55,268 bases of DNA from Phycisphaeraceae bacterium. GTDB lineage: Bacteria > Planctomycetota > Phycisphaerae > Phycisphaerales > Phycisphaeraceae. The DNA lies in contig JAFIFY010000132.1 in assembly GCA_020831765.1 (NCBI GenBank), positions 1-55,268 on the forward strand, written 5' to 3'. A program made the translations under genes and the position numbers. Under the pieces are notes generated by a model, which saw only the letters and a list, made by a program, of their open reading frames with translations, had not been told where the DNA came from and made no database searches. Shown here piece after piece: positions 23,589 through 32,685 of this stretch (position 1 is its first letter; every line of letters begins with the position of its first letter).

Positions 23589-24632
23589 TCAATCGTCGGT
23601 ACCGTGGCCGCGCAACAGCGCAAGGTCCGCCATGGTCCGCAACCCCGGCTTGAGCGAACGGATACAGGCGCAGGCGTGGCTGAGAATCGCCGCCGTGGCC
23701 GTATCGCCATGGACCGCCCCGGGAATCACCAACTCAATCGGCCCGTCCGGCGGTGGTGGGTGGATGCTTATCCGGTCGGCCGGGGCCTTTAAGCCCAGCG
23801 CCGCGATGAACTCCAGAAGCAGCTTCCGCTTCCCGGACCGATAGCCTTCAAAAACCTGTCGAATGCCGGAAACCGCCCCGGCTTCGATCGGACCATCCGG
23901 CCCCCGGGTCGGGTCCGCCGCGATGACCGGCTCGGTCTTTTCCTTGATCTGATCAAACCGCCAGCCCAGACCCTCGCCCAGAAGCCATGCCGATTCCAAC
24001 AGGCCGACATGCCCAAGCTTGCCGGACTCGACCAACCGGTTGAATTGCTCGACGGTCAGCCCCGCGCCGATTTTTCGCTGAAATGGCAGCCGACGCGATG
24101 CGGCATCCTGATGGCGAAAGACTTCGATCCGGCTGACCGCGGGGCATAGCCCGCTGGCGATCAGCGGAAGATAGTCCATCACAAAGCCCGGGTTCACACC
24201 CGTTCCGAGAATCGAAACCCCGGATTGCCGCGCGGCCTGATCCAGTATCCGAGCTTCCTGCCCATGGCTGATGGCCGGGTAGAGCAGTTCCTCACAGGAT
24301 GACACGACGCTGAACCCGGCCCGGATCGCCTGCAGAAACGAATCCATGGCCTGAGCAATCGATGAAACCGTGCTGAAGACCACAACATCGGCCAGGCAGA
24401 CATCCAGTGTCTGGGCCAGGTCGGAGCGAACCATCAGACCGGCGGGTCGCTCCGGCGGCCGATCCATCCCGGCTTCCAACAGCAGATCCCCCAGGGCCCG
24501 TCCCGCAAGCGCCGGGTCATGATCGACCACGGCCAGCAGTTCAAGGTGCCGATGCGCCGCCATCCGGGAAGCCACAGCCAGCCCCATGGGGCCCAGACCA
24601 ACCTGAATCAGTCGCGTGGCTCGCTTGGACAT
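23589..24632 (-). CDS. NAD(P)-dependent oxidoreductase, diaminopentanoate dehydrogenase-like
   Basis: This 347-residue Rossmann-fold enzyme resembles dihydrodipicolinate reductase and 2,4-diaminopentanoate dehydrogenase. It has a dinucleotide-binding start LIQVGLGPMGLAVASRM with Asp at the end of the second strand (VVDHDP). Further on are IRAGFSVVSSCEELLYP and the motif ILGTGVNPGFVMDYLPL, which is characteristic of the DAPDH-like branch. The C-terminal part closes with IPGAVHGDTATAAILSHA. The physiological substrate cannot be inferred; no ornithine-degradation gene is nearby. The ATG at 24632 has AGGAGG four bases upstream, making it secure against the 27-codon-longer frame. It is divergent from the suf operon with a 228-base gap. 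Confidence 0.75.
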   Translation of the reverse strand: MSKRATRLIQVGLGPMGLAVASRMAAHRHLELLAVVDHDPALAGRALGDLLLEAGMDRPPERPAGLMVRSDLAQTLDVCLADVVVFSTVSSIAQAMDSFLQAIRAGFSVVSSCEELLYPAISHGQEARILDQAARQSGVSILGTGVNPGFVMDYLPLIASGLCPAVSRIEVFRHQDAASRRLPFQRKIGAGLTVEQFNRLVESGKLGHVGLLESAWLLGEGLGWRFDQIKEKTEPVIAADPTRGPDGPIEAGAVSGIRQVFEGYRSGKRKLLLEFIAALGLKAPADRISIHPPPPDGPIELVIPGAVHGDTATAAILSHACACIRSLKPGLRTMADLALLRGHGTDD

Positions 24633-24812
24633 CAAACCTCCTGACCGGCCAGGCAATCGGCGCAAGTCACCGAACCTCGGCCCAATTCGCCCGGCCAGGC
24701 CCCCCGGCGACATGGGCCGGTCACTCGATCGCCGAAGGGCAACCGATGGCGGACTCCGAAGTTAGCACCGGCGAGCCGAGCCGTCAATGGATGATGCGGC
24801 GATCAGGTCGGC

Positions 24813-24841
24813 TTGAAATCGTACCGCTTCGGGACTATATT
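24813..24841 (+). promoter_or_regulatory. Sigma-70-like promoter of the Rrf2-suf operon
   Basis: TTGAAA (24813-24818) and TATATT (24836-24841) are separated by 17 bases. The -10 ends 19 bases before the regulator's ATG, so the leader is only about 12 bases. The regulator may bind here to control itself, but no certain palindrome was recognised. Confidence 0.6.
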
Positions 24842-24860
24842 CAAGTGGTTGGATGAACCG

Positions 24861-25412
24861 ATGCTGACGCTTTCCCGAAAAGTCGATTACGCGCTCGTGG
24901 CCATGGCCGGGCTGGTGGAACTGGAAGCCACCGATGAACAGCCGGTGAGCGCTTCAAGATTGTGTGAGCATTACCATCTGCCCACGGCGATGGCCATGAA
25001 CATCCTCAAGGTCTTGCAGCATGCGGGCCTGATCGGTTCCACCCGGGGCGCTTCGGGGGGCTACTATCCGCTCCGCAGCGCTTCGTGGATCAGCCTTCTG
25101 GATGTGATCGAAGCGGTCGAGGGGCCGATTCGGGTCGCGGCGTGCTGTGGTGAAGATGCCGTGCTTTCGGAGTCGGTGGAGGCCTCTGATTCGCCCCGGA
25201 GCGACACGGATTCGGCCGACAGTGGGGAGCATCCGGTTTGTGCGATGCAGCCGGCCTGTCCGATCACGCACCGCATCCAGGCGGTGAATCGGCGGATCCA
25301 GGACATGCTTCGGCAGACCACGATTCGTGACCTGCTCGATGAGCCGTCCGTCCCGGTCTCGATCGGCAGCCGCGCTGAATCGCGATCGCCCAATCGAGCC
25401 GGGCGAAGCTGA
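24861..25412 (+). CDS. Rrf2/IscR-like Fe-S-sensing regulator of the suf genes
   Basis: This 183-residue Rrf2-family regulator has an N-terminal winged helix (LSRKVDYALVAMAGLVEL, recognition region CEHYHLPTAMAMNILKVL, wing GSTRGASGGYYPLR). Cysteines lie at 35, 95, 96, 127 and 133. Cys127-x5-Cys133 matches the spacing of the last two cluster ligands of IscR, but the partner at 95/96 is separated by an acidic Ser/Asp-rich insert of about 30 residues. Binding of a [2Fe-2S] or similar cluster is inferred. It is the first gene before sufB with a 123-base gap, the classical position for a suf repressor. The ATG at 24861 gives the canonical MLTLSRK start; its ribosome site is weak. Confidence 0.88.
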   Translation: MLTLSRKVDYALVAMAGLVELEATDEQPVSASRLCEHYHLPTAMAMNILKVLQHAGLIGSTRGASGGYYPLRSASWISLLDVIEAVEGPIRVAACCGEDAVLSESVEASDSPRSDTDSADSGEHPVCAMQPACPITHRIQAVNRRIQDMLRQTTIRDLLDEPSVPVSIGSRAESRSPNRAGRS

Positions 25413-25535
25413 TGGGGGAGTCAGTAGGGGGCTCGGAGGGTTCCGGTGGCGGGGGGGGAGCAGTGGAAATCGGCCGGGTGACGTGGCCCGGAACCGGCTA
25501 CGGCTCCGGCGGGCAATAACAAAGGATTCACGCTG

Positions 25536-26984
25536 ATGCCAAGCAGTCAGGAAACAATCGACTCCCTCGCTCAACGCGAATACAAGTACGGTTTCGTCAC
25601 GGACATCGAATCCGAAAGCCTGCCCCCGGGCATCAATGAGGATGTGGTTCGGGCCATCTCGGCCAAGAAGGGCGAGCCGGACTGGATGACGCAGTGGCGG
25701 CTCAAGGCGCTGAACCACTGGCTTACGATGCCTGAGCCGCACTGGCCGTTTCTTCCCTACGGCTACGGCCCCATCGATTACCAGGCCCTGAGCTACTACA
25801 GCGCCCCGAAGCGCGACAAGCTCAAGAGCCTGGATGAAGTCGATCCGAAGCTCCTGGAGACCTACGAGAAGCTGGGCATTCCGCTCAACGAGCAGATGGC
25901 GCTGGCCGGTGTGGCCGTGGATGCGGTGTTCGACAGCGTCTCGGTGGCCACGACGTTCAAGAAGAAGCTCGAAGAAGCGGGCGTGATTTTCTGCCCGATC
26001 TCCGAGGCCATCCGCGAACACCCCGAACTGGTCCAGAAATATCTCGGATCGGTGGTGCCTTACTCGGATAACTACTTCGCCACGCTCAATTCCGCGGTGT
26101 TCAGCGATGGAAGCTTCGTCTACGTGCCCAAGGGCGTCCGCTGCCCGATGGAGCTTTCCACCTACTTCCGCATCAACGCGCAGAACACGGGGCAGTTCGA
26201 GCGGACGCTGATCGTCGCGGAAGAAGGCTCCTATGTGAGTTATCTGGAAGGATGCACCGCGCCGATGCGCGATGAAAACCAGCTTCACGCCGCCGTGGTC
26301 GAGCTGGTCGCCATGAAGGACGCCCATATCAAGTATTCGACCATCCAGAACTGGTACCCCGGCGATGAGGAGGGCAAGGGTGGCATTTACAACTTCGTGA
26401 CCAAGCGCGGCGCCTGCCGCGGCGACCGCTCACACATCAGTTGGACGCAACTGGAGACCGGCTCGGCCATCACCTGGAAGTATCCCTCGGTGATCCTGCA
26501 GGGAGACCATTCCAAGGGCGAGTTCTACTCCGTGGCCGTCACCAACGGAAGGCAGCAGGCCGATACCGGCACGAAGATGATCCACATCGGCCGGGACACC
26601 AGCAGCACGATCGTCTCGAAGGGCATCAGCGCCGGCCAGGGACACAATACCTATCGGGGGCTGGTCAAGATCAACCCCGGCGCTGAGAACGCCCGGAACT
26701 ACACGCAGTGTGATTCGATGCTGATCGGCGATCGGTGCGGAGCGCATACCTTCCCTTACATCGACATCAAGAATCCCACCGCCAAGGTCGAGCACGAAGC
26801 CTCGACCTCGAAGATCGGCGAGGATCAGATGTTCTACTGCAAACAGCGGGGTATTACCGAGGAAGACGCAGTCAGCCTGATCGTCAACGGCTTCTGCAAG
26901 AAGGTGCTGGCCGAACTGCCCATGGAATTCGCCGTGGAAGCCAACAAGCTGCTGAGCATCAGCCTCGAAGGCAGCGTGGGCTGA
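25536..26984 (+). CDS. sufB: Fe-S cluster assembly scaffold SufB
   Basis: This 482-residue beta-helix scaffold of the SufBCD complex is the site where nascent Fe-S clusters are built. Family stretches are [97 protein letters not shown] and [20 protein letters not shown]. The length is the norm for SufB. The Cys in KRGACRG is a strongly conserved position. An AAGGA element lies nine bases before the ATG. It is followed after 91 bases by sufC; the gap contains a 12-base tandem repeat. Confidence 0.97.
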   Translation: MPSSQETIDSLAQREYKYGFVTDIESESLPPGINEDVVRAISAKKGEPDWMTQWRLKALNHWLTMPEPHWPFLPYGYGPIDYQALSYYSAPKRDKLKSLDEVDPKLLETYEKLGIPLNEQMALAGVAVDAVFDSVSVATTFKKKLEEAGVIFCPISEAIREHPELVQKYLGSVVPYSDNYFATLNSAVFSDGSFVYVPKGVRCPMELSTYFRINAQNTGQFERTLIVAEEGSYVSYLEGCTAPMRDENQLHAAVVELVAMKDAHIKYSTIQNWYPGDEEGKGGIYNFVTKRGACRGDRSHISWTQLETGSAITWKYPSVILQGDHSKGEFYSVAVTNGRQQADTGTKMIHIGRDTSSTIVSKGISAGQGHNTYRGLVKINPGAENARNYTQCDSMLIGDRCGAHTFPYIDIKNPTAKVEHEASTSKIGEDQMFYCKQRGITEEDAVSLIVNGFCKKVLAELPMEFAVEANKLLSISLEGSVG

Positions 26985-27036
26985 AGTTGCTCGAAACCCG
27001 CCATCACGCTGGACAAGAAAACCAAGGATCAACAAC

Positions 27037-27060
27037 AGCGATCATTCAAGCGATCATTCA
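27037..27060. repeat. Two tandem 12-base units between sufB and sufC
   Basis: Two perfect adjacent copies of AGCGATCATTCA lie 16 bases upstream of the sufC start codon, just before its AGGAA ribosome element. It may be a recent slippage duplication or a weak regulatory site. Confidence 0.85.
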
Positions 27061-27075
27061 CAGGAACCTGAAAAC

Positions 27076-27846
27076 ATGGCAACGCCGTTACTGGAAATTC
27101 GGAATCTGCACGCATCGGTCGATGACAAGCCCATCCTCAAGGGATTGAGCCTGACGGTCAATCGGGGCGAGGTGCATTCGATCATGGGCCCCAATGGCTC
27201 AGGCAAGAGCACGCTGGCTTCGGTGCTGGCCGGGCATGAAGCGTTCGAGGTCACCGAGGGAAGCATTCTCTTCAAGGGTGAAGACCTGCTGGAGATGGAC
27301 GCCGATGAGCGTGCGATCCTCGGCCTGTTCCTGGCATTCCAGTATCCCGTGGAGATACCGGGTGTGAGCAATACCCAGTTCCTCAAGGCCGCCATCAATG
27401 CCCGGCGCAAGGCCGCCGGCGAGCCGGAGATCGATGCCCTGGCCTTTCTCAAGCTGGTCAAGGACAAGGCCCGGACAGTGAATCTTGATGAATCTCTGCT
27501 CAAGCGATCGGTCAACGAGGGCTTTTCCGGTGGCGAGAAGAAGCGGGCCGAGATTTTCCAGATGGCGCTTCTGGAGCCGGAACTTGGCATTCTGGATGAG
27601 ACCGATTCCGGTCTGGATATCGATGCGTTACGCATCGTCTCGGAAGGCGTCAACGCCATGCGGAGTCCGGAGCGATCCTTTGTGGTCATCACCCATTACC
27701 AGCGGCTGCTGAGTCACATCGTGCCCGACCATGTTCATATTCTGATGAACGGTCGAATCGTCAGGAGCGGCGGCAAGGAACTGGCCCTGCAACTGGAACA
27801 GGAAGGCTATGCCGCTCTTGAGGCCGAGGTCGCCGCGACCGCCTGA
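27076..27846 (+). CDS. sufC: Fe-S assembly ATPase SufC
   Basis: This 256-residue soluble ABC-type ATPase binds SufB and SufD and drives conformational change in the scaffold. It has Walker A GPNGSGKST (residues 39-47), the SufC-specific GLFLAFQYPVEIPGVSN Q-loop region, signature FSGGEKKRAEIFQM, and Walker B GILDETDSGLDID with Asp after Glu-Thr as usual in SufC (DE-T-DSGLDID). There is no membrane segment. The start has an AGGAA element nine bases upstream. It sits between sufB and sufD, 31 bases before the latter. Confidence 0.97.
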   Translation: MATPLLEIRNLHASVDDKPILKGLSLTVNRGEVHSIMGPNGSGKSTLASVLAGHEAFEVTEGSILFKGEDLLEMDADERAILGLFLAFQYPVEIPGVSNTQFLKAAINARRKAAGEPEIDALAFLKLVKDKARTVNLDESLLKRSVNEGFSGGEKKRAEIFQMALLEPELGILDETDSGLDIDALRIVSEGVNAMRSPERSFVVITHYQRLLSHIVPDHVHILMNGRIVRSGGKELALQLEQEGYAALEAEVAATA

Positions 27847-27877
27847 TCCGCTTTGTCCGATCCCGGAGATGTACACG

Positions 27878-29227
27878 ATGACCCCCATTGATTCCACCAC
27901 GGTTTCCGACGCCCTGCGGCTCGAATCGTTCGAAACTTTCGCCCGTGAATCCATTGCCCAGGCCCCCTCGTGGATTCGCCCGCTGCGAACCGAGCAGCTT
28001 GAGCGGTTCGTGGCCCAGGGACTTCCGCACGCCAAGCTGGAGGCGTGGCGCCAGACGAACATCGATCCGCTCAAGCAGCTCGCCCTGACGCCGGCCTCGA
28101 CGTTGCCGCCCGCTGAGCGGAGCGAACGGCTGGCCGTGCCGGAGATCGAGTCGCTCGATGCCGTGCGCCTGGTCTTCATCAACGGGCGATTCAGCGAGGA
28201 GCTTTCGGCGATCGATCGGTTGCCTGAAGGCGTAACGGTCATGAATCTGGCCCGCGCGATCGAGCAGGGATTGCCGGAGGTTCGCAAGCACCTGACCCAG
28301 AGCAGCGAGCGCGATGATGTCTTTGCCGCGCTGAATGCGGCCATGGTCGAGGATGGTGCCTATATCCGCGTGCGGCGCGGCGTGTGTTCCCAGCGTCCGA
28401 TCGCGCTTTACTACCTCTCCGATCCCGGTGAGCAGGCCGTCGCCGCGTTCCCGCGAAACCTGATCATCCTCGAAGAATCCTCGGAACTGACCGTGGTCGA
28501 GCGCTATGTCGGCGTCGCCGGCTCGGTGTACTTCAACAACGCGTTCACCGAGATCGTCCAGGGCCGGCAGGCCAACCTCGAACACTACCGGCTCCAGGAG
28601 GAATCGGACGCCGCGTTTCACATCTGCGGCCTCGATGCCCGGCTGGATCGTGATGCCATGCTGGCGGCGCACACCATGCTCTTTGGCGGTCAACTGGTGC
28701 GAAACAACATTCACCCGGTCCTGGTCGGCGAGAACTGCGACTGCCTGATCAACGGGCTGTACGTTCCCACCGGGCGGCAGCACATGGACAACCACATGCG
28801 GGTCGAGCACGTGGGCACGCACGGGGACAGCCGCCAGTATTACCGGGGCATCCTCGCCGACGAGGCGACCTCGGTCTTCAGCGGCCGCATCGTCGTGGCC
28901 AAGGGTGCCCAGAAGACCGATGCCAAGCAGACCAACGCCAACCTGCTGCTCTCCGAGCGGGCTCATGCCCACACCCAGCCGCAACTGGAGATATACGCCG
29001 ACGATGTCAAGTGTACACACGGGGCCACGGTCGGCCGCCTCGAACAGCAGCAGCTTTTCTACCTGCTCTCGCGCGGCATCGAACGCATCACGGCCGAGGC
29101 GGTCTTGATTTACGCTTTCGCAGCCGATACCCTCGAACGGATGCGATCCGATCCGATGCGCGAGTTGCTCAAGGGAGAACTGCTCAAGCGGTTGCCCGGT
29201 GGGGATCGGGTCGCGGGGGTCTTATAG
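27878..29227 (+). CDS. sufD: Fe-S assembly protein SufD
   Basis: This 449-residue SufB paralogue is the third subunit of the SufBC2D complex. The N-terminal helical part includes WIRPLRTEQLERFVAQGLPHAKLEAWRQTN, a typical SufD opening. The C-terminal half carries the shared beta-helix signature (MDNHMRVEHVGTHGDSRQYY, ADEATSVFSGRIVV, KQTNANLLLSERAHAHTQPQ, then VKCTHGATVGRLEQQQLFYL), with the conserved His in VKCTHGA. The ATG at 27878 has GGAG nine bases upstream; an ATG at 27869 directly abuts that element. It is followed by a sulfurtransferase gene 81 bases downstream. Confidence 0.96.
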   Translation: MTPIDSTTVSDALRLESFETFARESIAQAPSWIRPLRTEQLERFVAQGLPHAKLEAWRQTNIDPLKQLALTPASTLPPAERSERLAVPEIESLDAVRLVFINGRFSEELSAIDRLPEGVTVMNLARAIEQGLPEVRKHLTQSSERDDVFAALNAAMVEDGAYIRVRRGVCSQRPIALYYLSDPGEQAVAAFPRNLIILEESSELTVVERYVGVAGSVYFNNAFTEIVQGRQANLEHYRLQEESDAAFHICGLDARLDRDAMLAAHTMLFGGQLVRNNIHPVLVGENCDCLINGLYVPTGRQHMDNHMRVEHVGTHGDSRQYYRGILADEATSVFSGRIVVAKGAQKTDAKQTNANLLLSERAHAHTQPQLEIYADDVKCTHGATVGRLEQQQLFYLLSRGIERITAEAVLIYAFAADTLERMRSDPMRELLKGELLKRLPGGDRVAGVL

Positions 29228-29308
29228 TGCCGACCGAAGAACTTTGGCCCGGCCGCGCTCCCGAATCCCGGGCAGCGCGATGTATCCCGGGGCTGGAGTA
29301 GACCGCTG

Positions 29309-30163
29309 ATGCCCGATTACGCCCATCCCCAAGTGCTGGTCTCGACCGATTGGCTGGACAAAAACCGCGAAAACACCAGGGATTTCCGCATTGTTGAATC
29401 GGATGAAGACCTGCTGCTCTACGAGACCGGCCATATCCCCGAGGCGGTCAAGATCGACTGGGTCAATGACCTGAATCACCCGGTGGTTCGTGATTACATC
29501 GACGGTGAGGACTTCGCCGAGCTATGCGGCCGGCACGGCATCGGGCCGGATACCACCGTGATCTTTTACGGGGATAAGAACAACTGGTGGGCGTGTTATG
29601 CGTTCTGGATATTCAAGCTCAACGGCCATAAGAATTGTCTGATCCTCAACGGCGGGCGCAAGAAATGGGTGGATGAGGGCAGGGCAATGACCAAGGTGGC
29701 TCCGGTCTATCCATCAAGAACCTATTCGCCGCCAGGCCCGAATCCCGCCATCCGTGCTTATCGCGATGAGGTGCTCAAGCACGCCAAGGCCGGCGGTCCG
29801 CTGGTGGATGTTCGCAGTCCCGAGGAATTCACCGGACAACGCACCCATATGCCCGAGTATCCGCAGGAAGGCGTGCTGCGCGGCGGGCACATTCCCGGTG
29901 CGGTCAACTGCCCGTGGAGCCGCGCTGTGGCGCCCGACGGAACCTTCAAGACTCGCGAGGAACTCGAGAAGATATATCTGGAGGAACTTGGCCTGAAGTC
30001 TGAGAAGGACACCATCGCCTACTGTCGCATCGGCGAACGCTCAAGCCATACCTGGTTCGTGCTCACCTATCTGCTCGGTTTCAGGCACGTGAAGAATTAT
30101 GATGGCTCATGGACCGAGTGGGGCAATTCGGTGGGCCTTCCGATCGAGAAAGGTGGGGGTTGA
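29309..30163 (+). CDS. Tandem rhodanese, thiosulfate/3-mercaptopyruvate sulfurtransferase
   Basis: This 284-residue protein has two rhodanese domains. The inactive N-terminal domain starts VSTDWLDKN and has [19 protein letters not shown] at the position of the active loop. The C-terminal domain has [10 protein letters not shown] and the catalytic loop with Cys239 in YCRIGERSS, the CRxGxR form of thiosulfate sulfurtransferases rather than the CGSGVT of mercaptopyruvate enzymes. It transfers sulfane sulfur through a Cys persulfide. Its place between sufD and sufE suggests a role as sulfur carrier for cluster assembly; no cysteine desulfurase is in the window. The ATG at 29309 has GGAG about 12 bases upstream. 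The sufE start lies five bases after its stop. Confidence 0.92.
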   Translation: MPDYAHPQVLVSTDWLDKNRENTRDFRIVESDEDLLLYETGHIPEAVKIDWVNDLNHPVVRDYIDGEDFAELCGRHGIGPDTTVIFYGDKNNWWACYAFWIFKLNGHKNCLILNGGRKKWVDEGRAMTKVAPVYPSRTYSPPGPNPAIRAYRDEVLKHAKAGGPLVDVRSPEEFTGQRTHMPEYPQEGVLRGGHIPGAVNCPWSRAVAPDGTFKTREELEKIYLEELGLKSEKDTIAYCRIGERSSHTWFVLTYLLGFRHVKNYDGSWTEWGNSVGLPIEKGGG

Positions 30164-30168
30164 GTCGG

Positions 30169-30663
30169 ATGGACGGTCGCGGATCGTATGCCCCGCCCTT
30201 GGCGATGGGCGGGAAGGGGTTCGTTTTGAGCCGGTTTGATGAGTTGATCGAGTTGTTCCAGTCGGTGGATGATGCGACCCGGGGTGAGTTGCTGCTGGAT
30301 TATTCGCGCCGGGTACCGGGGTTGAATGACCAGACCATCGATGCCGACGAGCTCGCCAGCCATCGGCTCCACGAGTGCCAGACGCCCGTTTTCCTCTGGA
30401 TGTCGGTCGAGGGCGGGAAGATGCGCATCCGCGGCGTGGTGGCCGATGAAGCACCCACGGTCAAAGGATTTCTGGGCGTGATCCTTCACGGCCTTGAGGA
30501 TGCGACCCCGGAGGATGTCCAGTCGATGCCCGATGATCTGATGGACCGGCTGGGCCTGGGCACGATGCTTAGAATGAATCGAGCGATCGGACTTTCAGCC
30601 ATGATCGCCAGGATCAAACGCGAGGCGGCATCCGCCGCTTCGGGAAAGGATGGCCAGATTTGA
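30169..30663 (+). CDS. sufE: Sulfur acceptor protein SufE
   Basis: This 164-residue SufE-family protein accepts persulfide sulfur and delivers it to SufB. The core reads DELIELFQSVDDATRGELLLDYSRRVPGL, then the catalytic-loop motif HECQTPVFLW with Cys70, equivalent to the Cys-Gln of E. coli SufE, then the C-terminal AMIARIK-type helix. The ATG at 30169 follows a GGTGGGGGT stretch and lies five bases after the rhodanese stop. An ATG at 30205 closer to the conserved core is possible. Because SufE normally takes sulfur from SufS, its pairing here with a rhodanese is notable. Confidence 0.9.
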   Translation: MDGRGSYAPPLAMGGKGFVLSRFDELIELFQSVDDATRGELLLDYSRRVPGLNDQTIDADELASHRLHECQTPVFLWMSVEGGKMRIRGVVADEAPTVKGFLGVILHGLEDATPEDVQSMPDDLMDRLGLGTMLRMNRAIGLSAMIARIKREAASAASGKDGQI

Positions 30664-30746
30664 CCTCCGACCAGCCCGGACCCATTCCCAAGCGCCCGCA
30701 GCAGATTTCCATCGGGCGAAGCGAGCAGGCAAGCAAGGAGCCGGTC

Positions 30747-31109
30747 ATGTTCGATAATCCCATCGCCCGATTGGACGCCGACGTCGCCGCCGCGATCGAA
30801 TCCGTGACCGATCCCAAGGAACGGATCGAGGCGGCCATCCGCCAGGTTCATGACCCGGAGATTCCGGTCAATGTCTTTGACCTCGGCCTGATCTATGAGA
30901 TCGATATCGATCCGGACCATAACGTTCGGATTCAGATGACCCTGACCAGCCCGGCATGCCCCGCGGCGCAGGAGCTTCCCGGCCAGGTTCGCCGCGCGGT
31001 CTCACAGGTGCCCGAGGTCAAGGATGTGGAGGTTGACATGACCTTCGATCCGCCGTGGTCGGTGGATCACATGTCCGATGTGGCCAAGGTGCAACTGGGT
31101 ATGATGTGA
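30747..31109 (+). CDS. sufT: SufT/MIP18-family Fe-S maturation protein (DUF59)
   Basis: This 120-residue protein of the MIP18 (DUF59) family includes SufT, PaaD and eukaryotic CIA2 and helps mature or deliver Fe-S clusters. Signature stretches are VHDPEIPVNVFDLGLIYEI and MTLTSPACPAAQELPG with the conserved Cys71, then VEVDMTFDPPW. The ATG at 30747 has AAGGAG exactly six bases upstream, so the longer TTG-initiated frame overlapping the sufE stop is rejected. It closes the suf block; ruvC begins four bases after its stop. Confidence 0.92.
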   Translation: MFDNPIARLDADVAAAIESVTDPKERIEAAIRQVHDPEIPVNVFDLGLIYEIDIDPDHNVRIQMTLTSPACPAAQELPGQVRRAVSQVPEVKDVEVDMTFDPPWSVDHMSDVAKVQLGMM

Positions 31110-31113
31110 TGTC

Positions 31114-31692
31114 GTGGATTCCGTGAACATCAGGCCGCCGCGCACCGCTCATCGCCATCGCCCGACGGTCATTCTGGGTATCGATCCGGGACTGCGCCGG
31201 ACCGGTTACGGCGTGGTGCGTCTTTCGCCGGGCCGATTCGAGCCGGACCTGGTCGAGGCGGGCCTGATCCGACTGGATGCGGCCACGGGCGTCGAAGACC
31301 GACTGCTTGCCCTTTTCAACGATCTGGAAGAACTGGTCGAGCGCATCGGGCCGGATCATATCGCCGTCGAAAAGCTCTTTGCCCATTACAAGCACCCCAG
31401 AACCGCCATCCTCATGGCCCATGCGCGAGGCGTGATCCTCCTGGCCGCCAAGCGAAAAGGCATCGCCCTGACCAACCTGCCCTCCACCGAGGTCAAGAAA
31501 TCCCTGACCGGAAACGGCCACGCCTCCAAAGAGCAGGTCCAACGCGCCGTCGCCGGACAACTCCACCTCCCAGCGCCCCCCGAACCCTCCGACGTCGCCG
31601 ACGCCCTGGCCATCGCCATGTGCTGCGCCCGCCGAACCGCCCTGCAAGCCGCATCCCATCCCGCCCCGGACCGGGATCGCAATGTGTCGTGA
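31114..31692 (+). CDS. ruvC: Holliday junction resolvase RuvC
   Basis: This 192-residue endonuclease cuts four-way DNA junctions with RuvAB. The catalytic acids of the RNase H fold are visible: Asp24 in ILGIDPGLRRTGYG, Glu86 in IAVEKLF, and Asp160/Asp163 in SDVADALAIA. It is slightly longer than E. coli RuvC (173) because of a polar N-terminus. No ATG is available; the start is GTG at 31114 or 31123, neither with a clear ribosome site, so coupling to sufT translation (four-base gap) is likely. ruvA and ruvB are not in the window. Confidence 0.93.
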   Translation: MDSVNIRPPRTAHRHRPTVILGIDPGLRRTGYGVVRLSPGRFEPDLVEAGLIRLDAATGVEDRLLALFNDLEELVERIGPDHIAVEKLFAHYKHPRTAILMAHARGVILLAAKRKGIALTNLPSTEVKKSLTGNGHASKEQVQRAVAGQLHLPAPPEPSDVADALAIAMCCARRTALQAASHPAPDRDRNVS

Positions 31693-31710
31693 GCGCGGCG
31701 CTTGCCGCGC
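31693..31710 (+). terminator. Perfect stem-loop directly after ruvC
   Basis: GCGCGGC and GCCGCGC form a perfect seven-base-pair stem with a GCTT loop immediately after the ruvC stop. No U run follows. It may be a terminator of the suf-ruvC transcript or an mRNA 3'-end stabiliser. Confidence 0.4.
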
Positions 31711-31857
31711 GAGCTTCCATGGTGTGCCCTGAGCGTCTCGATGGGCGTTTACGCCCCGAAACACTGCATGAAGCAGGTGATGAACTGGAGTTGAGCGGCT
31801 CGGAACCGCCGATCGCGCTCCGGCGGTTGTGCGCGGCAATTAACCCGGCGAGGGCCT

Positions 31858-32347
31858 GTGATTCGGCTTTTTTGCCGTTTGGCCGGGCCTCCGGAGCGAT
31901 TGTCGTTGTCTGAGGTGACCAAACAGCCTGAAGCCCAAGCCGATCCGCCGGTTGACGGTGGGGCGAACCATAGCGATCAAGCCACTGTGCAAGCGGAATC
32001 TGAGCCCTTCGACCCGGAGGCGGTGATCAGTGCCTGCAAGCGATGGCTGGCGTTGGGGGTTGATGGTTACATCATTACGCGGCGGCTGACGAAGAAATTC
32101 GGCCAACCAGTCGGCCAGCAGGCTGAAATATGGACCCGCCGCGCACGCGAAGAGATGCGGGCGAAGATCGATGTGCCGCATGAGCAGCGGATCGCCGAAG
32201 CGATCTGGTTCTACCAGTACATCATCAGCCATCCCAAATCCACCATCGCCCAGAAGCTGCGCGCCCGGATGCGGATCGACCAGCTCAATGGATGTGTTCC
32301 CACACGTCCCCCAGGACGAGGATGCCCCGGCCCCGTCCGTGAGATAA
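31858..32347 (+). CDS. Small unknown protein, possible frameshift near its end
   Basis: A plausible small soluble protein of unknown family runs in one frame from a GTG at 31858 (or 31915) to about 32290: CKRWLALGVDGYIITRRLTKK, then EIWTRRAREEMRAKIDVPHEQR and IAQKLRARMRIDQLNG. The pattern of helix, turn and basic helix resembles a winged or simple HTH protein followed by a helical hairpin. After RIDQLNG that frame stays open for another 1.1 kb antisense to a clear DinB gene, with low-complexity composition. A neighbouring frame instead gives DVFPHVPQDEDAPAPSVR and a stop at 32345. The latter looks like a genuine acidic tail, so a one-base shift near 32287 is suspected. No ATG start exists before the core. 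Confidence 0.4.
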
Positions 32348-32685
32348 ACGGGGAAGGGCGGACCAGGGCAACAGGTCGTTTCGAATCAAGTTCGATGTTC
32401 GGTGGTGGTCCATCATTCATGGCGGGCGGTGTTGCGTTAGCGCCACGACACGATGAGTCGCCAAGAAGGGACACGACGATGGGCAGCGACTCTGTTGCGG
32501 ACTCAGCGGCCTCGCCCGAAAGTTTCGGTTCGCCTGGACATCCCCAGCCGCCGCGACCGCACCAGCAAGGGCAAGGCGATCCACCGCGGCCCATGATGAG
32601 TGCGAATGCGCGGCCGGGTCGTCAGCAATCGGCCGGGGTTCACCAAGCGTGGCCGAACCACGCGCCGGTGACTGCCGTCATGCGG
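32348..32685. other. 338-base gap before the DinB gene
   Basis: No supported gene is present. One plus-strand frame stays open through it but has a Pro/Ser/Gln-rich, non-protein-like composition. The gap lies between the ends of convergent genes. No terminator hairpin was recognised. Confidence 0.5.
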
